DNA from: JABMRP01 sp964444795 | GTDB taxonomy: Bacteria; Planctomycetota; Planctomycetia; Pirellulales; Thermoguttaceae | Assembly (NCBI GenBank): GCA_964444795.1 | Contig: CAYUIQ010000001.1 | Coordinates: forward strand, 62,001 to 126,000 | Length of the DNA stretch: 64,000 bases | Reading direction: 5' to 3' | Shown here: positions 23,787 through 31,956 of the stretch, piece by piece | Layout: each line of letters starts with the position of its first letter | Position numbering within the stretch: the stretch's first letter is position 1 | The notes under the pieces: generated by a model | Databases searched by the model: none | What the model was told of the DNA's origin: nothing | Seen by the model: the letters and a program-made list of their open reading frames with translations, nothing else | Made by a program: the position numbers and the translations under genes

Positions 23787-24308
23787 ATGTCTGAAAAATC
23801 CGGTTCGCTGGTAGGGATCGTCATGGGGAGCGACAGCGACTGGCCGAAGATCAAATCGGTCGCCGCCGCGCTGGAAGAGTTTGGGGTAGCGCACGAAGCC
23901 CATGTCATGAGCGCGCATCGCACGCCCGAGCTTGTGCATGAATATGCCACGCAGGCGGTTTCGCGGGGAATCCGCGTGATCATTGCCGCCGCCGGCGGTG
24001 CCGCCCATCTGGCCGGAGTGGTCGCGTCACACACCACGCTGCCGGTCATTGGCATCCCCGTTCCCACCGGCGTGATGGGGGGGCTCGATTCGCTGCTGTC
24101 GACCGTGCAGATGCCCGGCGACGTGCCCGTGGCAACCGTGGGGGTCGGCATGGGCGGACCGCGCAACGCCGGCTTGCTGGCCGTGCAGATTCTCGCTCTG
24201 GGGGACGAATCGCTCGAAAAGAAGCTCATCGCTTACAAGAAGAAACTCGTCGCGAAGGTCACGTCGAAGGACGCCGGCCTCCAGGCCTCGCTGGGTGACC
24301 GATCGTAA
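23787..24308 (+). CDS. purE: 5-(carboxyamino)imidazole ribonucleotide mutase
   Basis: The 173-residue cytoplasmic enzyme converts N5-CAIR to CAIR in purine biosynthesis. The class I PurE signatures are clear: GIVMGSDSDWPKIK, the catalytic histidine loop VMSAHRTPE, IIAAAGGAAHLAGVVASHT, and PVPTGVMGGLDSLLSTVQMP followed by GVGMGGPRNAGLLAVQIL. The length is typical of bacterial PurE. The ATG at 23787 is preceded by GGAAG; an in-frame GTG at 23772 would add five residues. Its stop overlaps the start of mtnA (TAATG), so the two are co-translated. No purK lies nearby. Confidence 0.95.
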   Translation: MSEKSGSLVGIVMGSDSDWPKIKSVAAALEEFGVAHEAHVMSAHRTPELVHEYATQAVSRGIRVIIAAAGGAAHLAGVVASHTTLPVIGIPVPTGVMGGLDSLLSTVQMPGDVPVATVGVGMGGPRNAGLLAVQILALGDESLEKKLIAYKKKLVAKVTSKDAGLQASLGDRS

Positions 24309-25384
24309 TGACCAGACCAAACTCCGCCAATCTCGACACACTCGACTGGGTCGGCGACGTCGACGGCCATCTGCAAATGATCGACCAGACGCTGCTGCCG
24401 GTCGAATTCCTGCGGATCGACCTCCGCGACGTCGAGACCGTCTGGGAGGCGATCAAGATGCTCCGCGTGCGGGGCGCGCCGGCCATCGGCATCGCCGCGG
24501 CCTACGGCGTGTGCGTGGGCGTGCAAAACGCGGTCAACGGTTCGGTCGAAGGCTTCTTCTCGCGGTTGAACGAAGTCGCCGACTATCTGGCCTCCAGCCG
24601 GCCCACGGCGGTCAATCTCTTCTGGGCGTTGGAACGAATGCGAAGGACGGCCGAGCTGCTACGCAACGCCTCGTCGCCGCGTGAAATCGCCGCCGCCCTG
24701 CTGGCCGAAGCCCGGGTCATTCACGAGGAAGACCGGCGGATGTGCCGCGCCATGGGCCGCCACGGAGCGACTCTTCTCGAGGACGGACAAGGGGTATTAA
24801 CCCACTGCAACGCGGGCGGATTGGCCACGGCCGACTACGGCACGGCGCTGGCCGTCTTCTTCGCCGCGGCCGAATCGGGAAAACGACTGCACGTCTACGC
24901 AGACGAAACACGGCCCCTGTTGCAGGGTGCCCGGCTTACGGCCTGGGAATTGCAGCAGCGGGGGATCGAGGTCACGGTCATCTGCGATTCGATGGCCGCG
25001 CAGGTGATGCGCGAGGGTCGCATCCAGGCCGTGGTCACCGGAGCCGATCGCATTGCGGCCAACGGTGACGCGGCCAACAAGATCGGCACGTACGGCGTGG
25101 CCGTGGCGGCCGCCGCCCACGATGTGCCTTTTTACGTCGTCGCCCCCAGCAGTACCTTCGACCTGTCGCTTGCCAGCGGCGACTTGATTCCAATCGAACA
25201 GCGCGATCCGCGCGAGATCACGCACGGCTTCGGCCGGCAGACGGCCCCCGACGGAATCGACGTCTACAACCCGGCCTTTGATGTGACTCCGGCTCGCTTG
25301 ATCAAGGCGTTGGTTTGCGAACACGGTCTGATCGAACCGGTCACGACCGAGGAAGTCGCCCGCGTTTTGGGGGCCACCACATAG
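24308..25384 (+). CDS. mtnA: S-methyl-5-thioribose-1-phosphate isomerase
   Basis: The 358-residue enzyme interconverts methylthioribose-1-phosphate and methylthioribulose-1-phosphate in methionine salvage. Family signatures are the substrate loop RGAPAIGIAAAYG (55-67), the catalytic cysteine C167 in GVLTHCNAGGLAT, and the catalytic aspartate D247 in TGADRIAANGDAANKIGTYG. The C-terminal NPAFDVTPARLIKALVCEHG is also present. These residues separate it from the related eIF2B/ribose-1,5-bisphosphate isomerases. Translation is coupled to purE (TAATG overlap). The pairing joins purine synthesis with recycling of a by-product of adenosyl-methionine use. No other mtn genes are in the window. Confidence 0.94.
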   Translation: MTRPNSANLDTLDWVGDVDGHLQMIDQTLLPVEFLRIDLRDVETVWEAIKMLRVRGAPAIGIAAAYGVCVGVQNAVNGSVEGFFSRLNEVADYLASSRPTAVNLFWALERMRRTAELLRNASSPREIAAALLAEARVIHEEDRRMCRAMGRHGATLLEDGQGVLTHCNAGGLATADYGTALAVFFAAAESGKRLHVYADETRPLLQGARLTAWELQQRGIEVTVICDSMAAQVMREGRIQAVVTGADRIAANGDAANKIGTYGVAVAAAAHDVPFYVVAPSSTFDLSLASGDLIPIEQRDPREITHGFGRQTAPDGIDVYNPAFDVTPARLIKALVCEHGLIEPVTTEEVARVLGATT

Positions 25385-25616
25385 AGCGGGCTCCCGCTGT
25401 TTGGCCGGATTCGGCCGGCAAGACGGCGATTTGTGAGCTATACTTTCCATGGGTGGCAAACCGGGGGCTTTTCCTTCACTTTCATCGCCGTACGTATTCG
25501 GGAGTGACCTTGTTCTCGTCGACTTCTCTCTTCAACTTGGATCACGTTGACACCGAGCGGTGCCGCGCCGATTCTCCGCAACCGGACCGGCCGGCAACTT
25601 GCCACGGGGAATCAGT

Positions 25617-27539
25617 ATGCGCCGAGCGATTGGCCATTTCACGACGGTTCTCGGTTATTGCTCACGCTGGGGCTCGCCTTGGGTGGTGCTCGTGGCGTGC
25701 CTGTTGTTGACCTGGTGGGCCGATCCGGCTTCGACGCTGCACGGCTTTTTTACGACTTCGTCGACGCGCGTGTGGTGCGTCGGCGGCGGCATGAGCCTCT
25801 TGCTCTTTCTCTCGTTGTGGTGGCTCGACGCAATCCGCCGCGCGGCGCTCGGTCGGGCAGAACAAGCGGCCGACTCGCTTCGCCGCAGTGAGGCGGAAGC
25901 CCGCATGTTGGCCCTGGTCGCCGATCGCACCAGCAGCGGCGTGGCGATCAGCGACAGCGAGGGCCGTATCGAGTGGATCAACGAAGGATTCTCGCGGCTC
26001 ACCGGCTATTCGCTCGGGGAGGTAACGGGGCGCCGAGCCGCCGACCTGCTCCGCGGTCCCGAGACCGATCTAGACGTGCTGGGGCAACTTCACGAAACGG
26101 TCCACCGGGGCAAGCCCGCAACGGCCGAGATCGTCAACTATTCCAAGTCGGGATGGAAGTATCATAGCGCCATGGAAGTGCTGCCGGTATGCAACAGCTC
26201 GGGTCGAATCACCAACTTCATCTCGATCGAGACCGACATTTCCGACCGGGTCGCCGCCGAGGCGGAACTGCGCGGACAAGAGCAGCGATACCACGGCCTC
26301 TTCGAGTCGGCGGTCGACGGGTTGCTGGTGCTCGATCCCGGCGGGACCATCGTGGAGGCCAATCGGGCGGCCTACCGCCTCTGGGGTTATGTACCCGGCG
26401 CGTTGTCCGGTCGGGCGATTGTCTCGCTGTTCCATCCCGACCATGCCGACACGGTCGAGCAGCTCTGCCGTGAAGCGGAGTCCGGCGACTCCAGCCGGAT
26501 GGACGCTACGTGCGTCGCCAAGGACGGAACTCTGCTGGACGCACAGCTTCAGGCAACCCGTTTCCGCTTCCAGGACAATCCCCACGTGCTGGTCGCCGTA
26601 CAGGATATTTCTCTGCGGCTGGAAACGCAGCAGCGTCTTCAGGACTACGCCACCGGCTTGGAGTCGGCCAACCGCTGCCTGGAGACCTATTCATTTGCCG
26701 CGCAAGCGGCCGCCCGGGCCCGAGGTGAGTTTGTTGACGCAATGCGCCACGAACTGAACACGCAGATGACGACCATCCTGGGGTTCGCGGAATTGTTGTC
26801 GGCGGGAGACGGTTTGCGTTCGGACATACAGCCGGACGAGGGCGGCGACGCTGCACTGTCGGACGAGGCCGCCGATGCGGTGCTCCGGGCGAGTCGGTCG
26901 CTGCGGCAACTGGTTGAGGAGCTTTTCGATTTGGCGAAGATCGAGCCCGTACAAGCGGTCGTCAAGAAAACCCGCTGCAATCCGCGGGAGATCACCCGGA
27001 CCGCTTGCGCGGTGGCGGCCGTATGGGCTCGGGTGAAGCACGTGGCGGTGGAAGTGGAATTCCCCGGGCCCATTCCCGAGACGATCGAGACCGACCCGAT
27101 TTACCTCCGCCAGATCCTCCTCACCCTGTTGCGGCTGGCTGTCCACTCGACCCCTAATGGAACGGTTTGCCTGCTCGTGCGGATGTTGCCCGCGGGACAA
27201 AACGTGCGGCAGTTGGAACTGGCCGTCAGCGGCGTTTTGGATGGCTTCCCGTGGGAAGAGTCTTCCCAGCAAGCGGAAGCTTCCGCGGACATTTCGGTGA
27301 GCCGGCAGATGGCGCGGCGGTTGGGCGGTGATCTTTCGGTCGAGACCACGCCCGGCGCCGGGGCAACGTATCGCCTGACCATCGACGTCGGATCGCTTGT
27401 CGACGTGGCGATGATCGACGCCGACGATCCCGGCCCGGGAGACATACCCCCGGCGATTGCGGCCGATTCCGGAAACGCGACACCGGAGTTTCCCTCCTCC
27501 GACGGAGAAGCGGATTCCGGGAGCCCATCGTCTCCCTGA
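25617..27539 (+). CDS. PAS-domain histidine-kinase-like protein with degenerate ATPase domain
   Basis: The 640-residue membrane protein has two N-terminal helices (about 20-33 and 58-70) followed by two PAS domains (about 95-215 and 225-340). The PAS domains contain GVAISDSEGRIEWINEGFSR and GLLVLDPGGTIVEANRAAY. A HisKA-like dimerisation segment carries the histidine in MRHELNTQMTTILGFAELL (about residue 378). The ATP-binding domain is damaged: the N-box reads DPIYLRQILLTLLRLAVHST with no conserved asparagine, and the expected DxGxG is replaced by AVSGVLDGF. The G2 region (GGDLSVETTPGAGATYRL) remains. It is probably a pseudokinase or a partner for another kinase. The ATG at 25617 has GGGGA upstream; a GTG at 25560 is a weaker alternative. 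No response regulator is adjacent. Confidence 0.82.
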   Translation: MRRAIGHFTTVLGYCSRWGSPWVVLVACLLLTWWADPASTLHGFFTTSSTRVWCVGGGMSLLLFLSLWWLDAIRRAALGRAEQAADSLRRSEAEARMLALVADRTSSGVAISDSEGRIEWINEGFSRLTGYSLGEVTGRRAADLLRGPETDLDVLGQLHETVHRGKPATAEIVNYSKSGWKYHSAMEVLPVCNSSGRITNFISIETDISDRVAAEAELRGQEQRYHGLFESAVDGLLVLDPGGTIVEANRAAYRLWGYVPGALSGRAIVSLFHPDHADTVEQLCREAESGDSSRMDATCVAKDGTLLDAQLQATRFRFQDNPHVLVAVQDISLRLETQQRLQDYATGLESANRCLETYSFAAQAAARARGEFVDAMRHELNTQMTTILGFAELLSAGDGLRSDIQPDEGGDAALSDEAADAVLRASRSLRQLVEELFDLAKIEPVQAVVKKTRCNPREITRTACAVAAVWARVKHVAVEVEFPGPIPETIETDPIYLRQILLTLLRLAVHSTPNGTVCLLVRMLPAGQNVRQLELAVSGVLDGFPWEESSQQAEASADISVSRQMARRLGGDLSVETTPGAGATYRLTIDVGSLVDVAMIDADDPGPGDIPPAIAADSGNATPEFPSSDGEADSGSPSSP

Positions 27540-27726
27540 CCGGACGCCGGCAATGCGACCTGTGGCTGGCTGCCGGTTGTGCGGCCCATGGCGGAAAGTC
27601 CGGCCGGCGGCCCGGTTGCCAAAGGGCCGTCCGAAACGTACACTTTCCCAACGCGCCTCCTCGGGAAATGTACAAGCAGGGTTTCTCCGGGATTTCTGGA
27701 GAGAACCGAAGAAAAGGGCCTTCCTC

Positions 27727-28701
27727 ATGGCAACCCTCAAGCGAATTCTGGTGACCGGCGGGGCCGGATTTCTCGGCTCGCATCTGTGCCGGCGGCTTGT
27801 CGAGGACGGACACGACGTCATCTGTCTGGACAACTTCTTCACCAGCCAGAAGACAAACGTCGCCCGGCTGCTGGGGCGCCCCAATTTCGAGTTGATCCGG
27901 CACGACGTGACCTTGCCGATCTATTTGGAAGTCGATGAGATCTACAATCTGGCTTGTCCCGCCGCGCCCGGCCATTACCAGTACAATCCGATCAAGACGA
28001 TGAAGACCTCGGTCATGGGGGCGATCAACGTGCTGGGGTTGGCCAAACGTTGCCGGGCCAAGGTGCTTCAGGCATCGACCAGTGAAGTGTACGGCGACCC
28101 GGAAGTTCATCCCCAGCCGGAGAGCTACCGAGGGTCGGTCAATCCGATCGGTCCCCGGGCGTGTTACGACGAAGGAAAACGGGCCGCCGAAACGCTCTTC
28201 ATGGACTACCACCGGGCCAACGGCGTGAACGTCCGGGTGATACGCATTTTCAACACGTACGGCCCTCGCATGCACCCCTTCGACGGCCGCGTGATCTCCA
28301 ACTTCATCCGCCAGGCACTTCAGGGTGACGACATTACGCTCTTCGGAGACGGCAGCCAAACCCGGTCGTTCTGCTATCGCGACGATCTGGTCGAGGGCAT
28401 CCTCCGCATGATGGATGGTCCCGACGATTTCATCGGCCCGGTCAACTTGGGCAATCCGGGCGAGTTCACCATCCGCCAACTGGCCGAGATTGTTGTCGAG
28501 TTGACCGAAAGTCGGTCGCGGTTGATCCACGAGGATCTCCCGGCCGACGATCCGACCCAACGGCAGCCCGACATCACCCTGGCCCGAGAGCGTCTCGATT
28601 GGGAACCGACGATTCCCTTGCGCGAAGGCCTGCTGAAAACGATCGACTGGTTCCGCTCGATCGACCTGAGCCACTATCGCCCGCCGACACCGAACTACTG
28701 A
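27727..28701 (+). CDS. UDP-glucuronate decarboxylase (UDP-xylose synthase), extended SDR
   Basis: The 324-residue NAD-dependent enzyme converts UDP-glucuronate to UDP-xylose. The Rossmann signature GGAGFLGSHLCRRLVEDG is at residues 11-28. The active-site triad is STSEVYGDP (117-125) and YDEGK (Y147, K151). The UXS-specific motifs EIYNLACPAAPGHYQYNPIK and RIFNTYGPRMHPFDGRVISN are strongly conserved. Length and motifs match soluble bacterial UXS enzymes. The ATG at 27727 begins MATLKRILVT directly before the fold; upstream in-frame sequence overlaps the kinase gene and is not conserved. UDP-xylose feeds extracellular polysaccharide or glycoprotein synthesis. Confidence 0.92.
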   Translation: MATLKRILVTGGAGFLGSHLCRRLVEDGHDVICLDNFFTSQKTNVARLLGRPNFELIRHDVTLPIYLEVDEIYNLACPAAPGHYQYNPIKTMKTSVMGAINVLGLAKRCRAKVLQASTSEVYGDPEVHPQPESYRGSVNPIGPRACYDEGKRAAETLFMDYHRANGVNVRVIRIFNTYGPRMHPFDGRVISNFIRQALQGDDITLFGDGSQTRSFCYRDDLVEGILRMMDGPDDFIGPVNLGNPGEFTIRQLAEIVVELTESRSRLIHEDLPADDPTQRQPDITLARERLDWEPTIPLREGLLKTIDWFRSIDLSHYRPPTPNY

Positions 28702-28711
28702 GAAATGGATG

Positions 28712-28789
28712 ATGCACAAGGCTGGCTGCAAGGCACTGGAAAAGGAACTGAACAACTTTCGGCGCCTGCTCGAGGAAGGAGCGGGATAG
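28712..28789 (+). other. Possible 25-residue reading frame before the beta-helix gene
   Basis: A short frame beginning ATG at 28712 (with another ATG three bases before) encodes MHKAGCKALEKELNNFRRLL followed by EEGAG and a stop. The peptide is an amphipathic helix with gene-like codon use. It could be a leader peptide, a tiny protein or the end of a lost gene; the next gene starts 24 bases later. There is no clear ribosome binding site. Confidence 0.2.
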
Positions 28790-28812
28790 GTTACCGCAAA
28801 AGGGCCACAACG

Positions 28813-30753
28813 ATGATGAAAGCAAACCTTATGCGCAGTACGAATATCTCCGTTCTATGCGCCATCCTGCTGACTCGATGTTCGCTGGCGATTGGCGAAG
28901 CGGAAGCCTCCCACACCTTCGTCGTGAATAATCAAGCGGCCCATGCATCGGATGACAACCCGGGTACGGAGGCCCGGCCCCTGAAAACCATCCAGGCGGC
29001 AGCGAACGTGGCCCAGGCCGGGGATACCGTTCTGGTGAAGGCCGGGATCTATCGTGAAGAAATCGTCCCGCCGAGAGGTGGCGATTCGCCCACCAAGCCA
29101 ATCGTCTATCGAGCCGCGCCCGGAGAAGAGGTGTCCGTTCGCGGGTCCGAGCGAATTATCACCTGGACCGATCGGGGCGACGGCGTGTGGATGGTTGAAT
29201 TGGATACGGCCTTCTTCAAGGGGTACAACCCTTTCGCCATTCCCGTCTTTGGCAAATGGATGTTCCGTGGCTGGGATCGTCGCCTGGGCGATGTTTACTG
29301 CAACGGAGAAGCCTATCTGCAGAAGATCAAGTTCGAGGAGATGCGATCCACCCCCAATACGTGGTTCACCGACACCGCCTACGGCTACAAGAACAAGACG
29401 GAGTTTCCCGAGGATCGGCAATACCCCGGCGGAAAGATTCAAATCTGGGCGAACTTTGCAGCGGTCGATCCCAATACGGCCCTCACGGAAATCAACGCCC
29501 GGGCGACCGCCTTCTTCCCCGAGATATCGGGCCTCAAGTATATCGTGATCGACGGCTTCGATATCCGGCACACGGCCCCGCAATGGGGCGATATTTACAC
29601 GCTGGAAAAGGGCGCCGTCGGCACCAAGTACGGTTACGGATGGACCATCCAGAATTGCCGGATTACCAACTCCCGGAACATCGGCATTTCTCTAGGGGTC
29701 ACGGATGAAGTTCATTTCCCGCGAAACAACAGCGAAGAGGGTGGGTTGCTCGAAGGCGGGAGCAACATCCCGCCCATGGAGACCTTGGGACACCACCTCA
29801 TTCGCAACAATGTGATCAAGCGGTGCGGCCAAGTAGGCATTTACGGGTGTTATGGCGCCGTGGGATGCACGATCGAAGGAAACGTCATTTCAGAAACAAA
29901 CTACCGCAACGAATGGTTTGGCACGAATCAGGCAGCCATTAAGATCCTCTTTCCCATCGATGTTGTCCTACGCAACAATCTCATTTACGGCACACCGACG
30001 GTCAACAACGGCACCAAGGGAATCTGGCTTGACTGGGGCTCGCAGAACACGCGCGTCACGGGCAATATCCTGGTCGATGCAAGTTTGAAGTTGGAGGTGA
30101 ACTTCGGCCCGCTGATCGTGGACGACAATGTCCTCGTCCGGTCGGACATCATGGAAGAGGGAGACGGCACGACCTTTGTGCATAACCTGTTTTACCAGTG
30201 CAAGTTCCTCTTCGCGGCTTCCCCCAAGCGTATCGTTCCGTACTTCGAACCCCACGGCACCGTTCGCTCGGGCAAGACGGGTCCGACGCTTCGCCATGAG
30301 AGAATCTACAACAATCTGATCGTTGGCGGCGACGGTTTCGGCAGTGACAAGTTGATTCGCAATAACGCGGATGCCTCGGGGTTCCTTGTCAATAACAACG
30401 TCTACCTGGATGGAGCGGGAAAGTTCCCGAAACAGGATCAGGACAGTGTCGTGGATGCTTCCAAGACCGATGCCGAATTCACGGTTGGCGACGACTCCAT
30501 CACATTGAGCCTGAATGTGCCATCGTCCGTATTCGAGGCGAAGTATCCACGGATTACCTCGAAGTTCATCGGCAGAATCCCCCTGGCTGAAATGTTCATG
30601 GAACACCCGGACGGCACACCCCTGAACATTACGTTCGACTATTTCGGTCAACCCATGGATCCCGCCCATGGAATGCCCGGGCCTTTCCAAAACATCGCGG
30701 CGGGGAAGAACCGTTTTGTCATCTGGCCAAGGAATACCTCGCAAACCAAGTAG
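28813..30753 (+). CDS. Secreted parallel beta-helix protein (DUF1565/pectate-lyase-like)
   Basis: The 646-residue protein has a signal peptide (about residues 7-28, RSTNISVLCAILLTRCSLAI). An opening typical of secreted right-handed beta-helix proteins follows: DDNPGTEARPLKTIQAAANV then AQAGDTVLVKAGIYREEIVP. Helix rungs are seen from about residue 235 to 520, for example IDGFDIRHTAPQWGDIYTLE, WTIQNCRITNSRNIGISLG and HHLIRNNVIKRCGQVGIYG. Substrate is unknown; polysaccharide binding or cleavage is likely from the fold. Base composition is noticeably less GC-rich than the adjacent UXS gene, and the gene is bounded downstream by a phosphate-transporter fragment, which suggests arrival by transfer. 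The start at 28813 precedes the signal peptide. Confidence 0.78.
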   Translation: MMKANLMRSTNISVLCAILLTRCSLAIGEAEASHTFVVNNQAAHASDDNPGTEARPLKTIQAAANVAQAGDTVLVKAGIYREEIVPPRGGDSPTKPIVYRAAPGEEVSVRGSERIITWTDRGDGVWMVELDTAFFKGYNPFAIPVFGKWMFRGWDRRLGDVYCNGEAYLQKIKFEEMRSTPNTWFTDTAYGYKNKTEFPEDRQYPGGKIQIWANFAAVDPNTALTEINARATAFFPEISGLKYIVIDGFDIRHTAPQWGDIYTLEKGAVGTKYGYGWTIQNCRITNSRNIGISLGVTDEVHFPRNNSEEGGLLEGGSNIPPMETLGHHLIRNNVIKRCGQVGIYGCYGAVGCTIEGNVISETNYRNEWFGTNQAAIKILFPIDVVLRNNLIYGTPTVNNGTKGIWLDWGSQNTRVTGNILVDASLKLEVNFGPLIVDDNVLVRSDIMEEGDGTTFVHNLFYQCKFLFAASPKRIVPYFEPHGTVRSGKTGPTLRHERIYNNLIVGGDGFGSDKLIRNNADASGFLVNNNVYLDGAGKFPKQDQDSVVDASKTDAEFTVGDDSITLSLNVPSSVFEAKYPRITSKFIGRIPLAEMFMEHPDGTPLNITFDYFGQPMDPAHGMPGPFQNIAAGKNRFVIWPRNTSQTK

Positions 30754-30773
30754 CCGCCAGGGCACGCTCCCCA

Positions 30774-31010
30774 ATGCGGTCGTTTATGGCTCGGGCCCTT
30801 ACCGCGGGAATTGTCATCGGCGCCAGCCGGCTTGGGATGCCCGTGTCGACGACCCACGTCTCGTGCGGCTCGTTGTTCGGCATCGGCACGGTCACCGGAC
30901 AGGCAAAGCGAAGCATGATCGGAAAGATACTTACCGCCTGGATCACGACACTGCCCTTGGCTGCCGCGCTTGGCGCCGCTGCTTATTGGGGTATCTCGCT
31001 GGCGGGTTGA
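30774..31010 (+). pseudogene. C-terminal remnant of a PiT-family phosphate transporter
   Basis: The 78 codons encode GASRLGMPVSTTHVSCGSLF followed by GIGTVTGQAKRSMIGKILTA and AWITTLPLAAALGAAAYWGI. This is the signature C-terminal repeat and last two helices of PiT/Pho4 low-affinity phosphate transporters. The remaining about 300-400 residues are missing; upstream lies the beta-helix gene, 20 bases away. It cannot form a transporter by itself. The most likely explanation is that the transporter was truncated when the upstream DNA was inserted or rearranged. Confidence 0.72.
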
Positions 31011-31103
31011 TGTTTGATTGCGTTATAACATGGTTGGAGGTTGCCCCGTTGTTTACCCCGTCGGCACTCTTCCGGGCAACCGTCACATTGCAGGGATGGA
31101 AAC

Positions 31104-31925
31104 ATGGCCTACTCGGCAATCGCCGATGACGACGTCGAGAAGCTCCGGCACCGCCTGGCAGAGGTCGAGCGGGCGTTGCGGATTAAGCAAGACAAGATGG
31201 CAATGCAGTTGAGATTGGCGGCAAGGGTGCATAGCAGCCTGCTGCCGAGACCGGCGCGGCGCGAACGCGTCTCGGTCGACGTGCGATATGAGCCCGTCGA
31301 AGAGGTCGGCGGCGACTATTGCCAGGTCCGATTCTCCGACCCGGATACGTGCTACATCACGATGTGCGATGTCACCGGTCATGGGATCGCCGCGGCGCTC
31401 ATGGCCACCCGTGTCAGCAGCCAAGTCCGCCACAACATTGTTCACGGCTGCGCACCGCGCGACATCGTGGACTCGCTCAACCGGTTCGTCTACGATCATC
31501 TTACGGAAACCGACCTTTACCTGACGTTCATGGCGGCGAGAATCGATTTTCGCAGTAACCAGATAACCTGGTGTGGAGCGGGACACCCTTGCCCGCTGTT
31601 GATTCGTCACGACCGGCAAACCGTCGAATATCTCCACAGCCAGAACGCCATGATCGGTATCTTGGAGGACGGCCTCGGCGAGGAACCCGAACACACGCTG
31701 CCTCTGCGGCCCGGTGATCGACTACTATTCCACACCGACGGCTTGATCGAAACGGCCGATGCGGACGGACGCTGCCTTGGTACGCGGGGACTGAGCGAGA
31801 TTGGCATCCAGGCACACTCGGTAAGCCTGTTTGAAGCGGCCGACTATATCCTTGAGCGTGTTGCCGATTACCAGCACGGGCTGGCAACCGACGATAAGAC
31901 ACTCATCGTGGTCGAGATCAAGTAG
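31104..31925 (+). CDS. RsbU/SpoIIE-type PP2C serine phosphatase
   Basis: The 273-residue protein has an N-terminal coiled coil (EKLRHRLAEVERALRIKQDK) that leads into a PPM-type phosphatase domain. The metal-binding aspartates lie in PVEEVGGDYCQVRFSD, CDVTGHGIAAALMATRV and DRLLFHTDGLIET. LAARVHSSLLPRPARRERVS is the usual linker to RsbU-type domains. Members dephosphorylate anti-sigma antagonists in partner-switching stress pathways. No anti-sigma factor or STAS protein is nearby and there is no sensory domain, so the input is unknown. The ATG at 31104 is preceded by CAGGGATGG. The gene stops 31 bases before the glutamate dehydrogenase gene, so both may be co-transcribed. Confidence 0.87.
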   Translation: MAYSAIADDDVEKLRHRLAEVERALRIKQDKMAMQLRLAARVHSSLLPRPARRERVSVDVRYEPVEEVGGDYCQVRFSDPDTCYITMCDVTGHGIAAALMATRVSSQVRHNIVHGCAPRDIVDSLNRFVYDHLTETDLYLTFMAARIDFRSNQITWCGAGHPCPLLIRHDRQTVEYLHSQNAMIGILEDGLGEEPEHTLPLRPGDRLLFHTDGLIETADADGRCLGTRGLSEIGIQAHSVSLFEAADYILERVADYQHGLATDDKTLIVVEIK

Positions 31926-31956
31926 CGCACCGACCCTTTCCGCCAGGAGATGCATC

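Noticed and set aside
30774..31010. Functional small membrane protein
   Set aside because: The sequence is the exact C-terminal part of a PiT transporter and ends where that family ends; an independent role is possible but less likely than a remnant.
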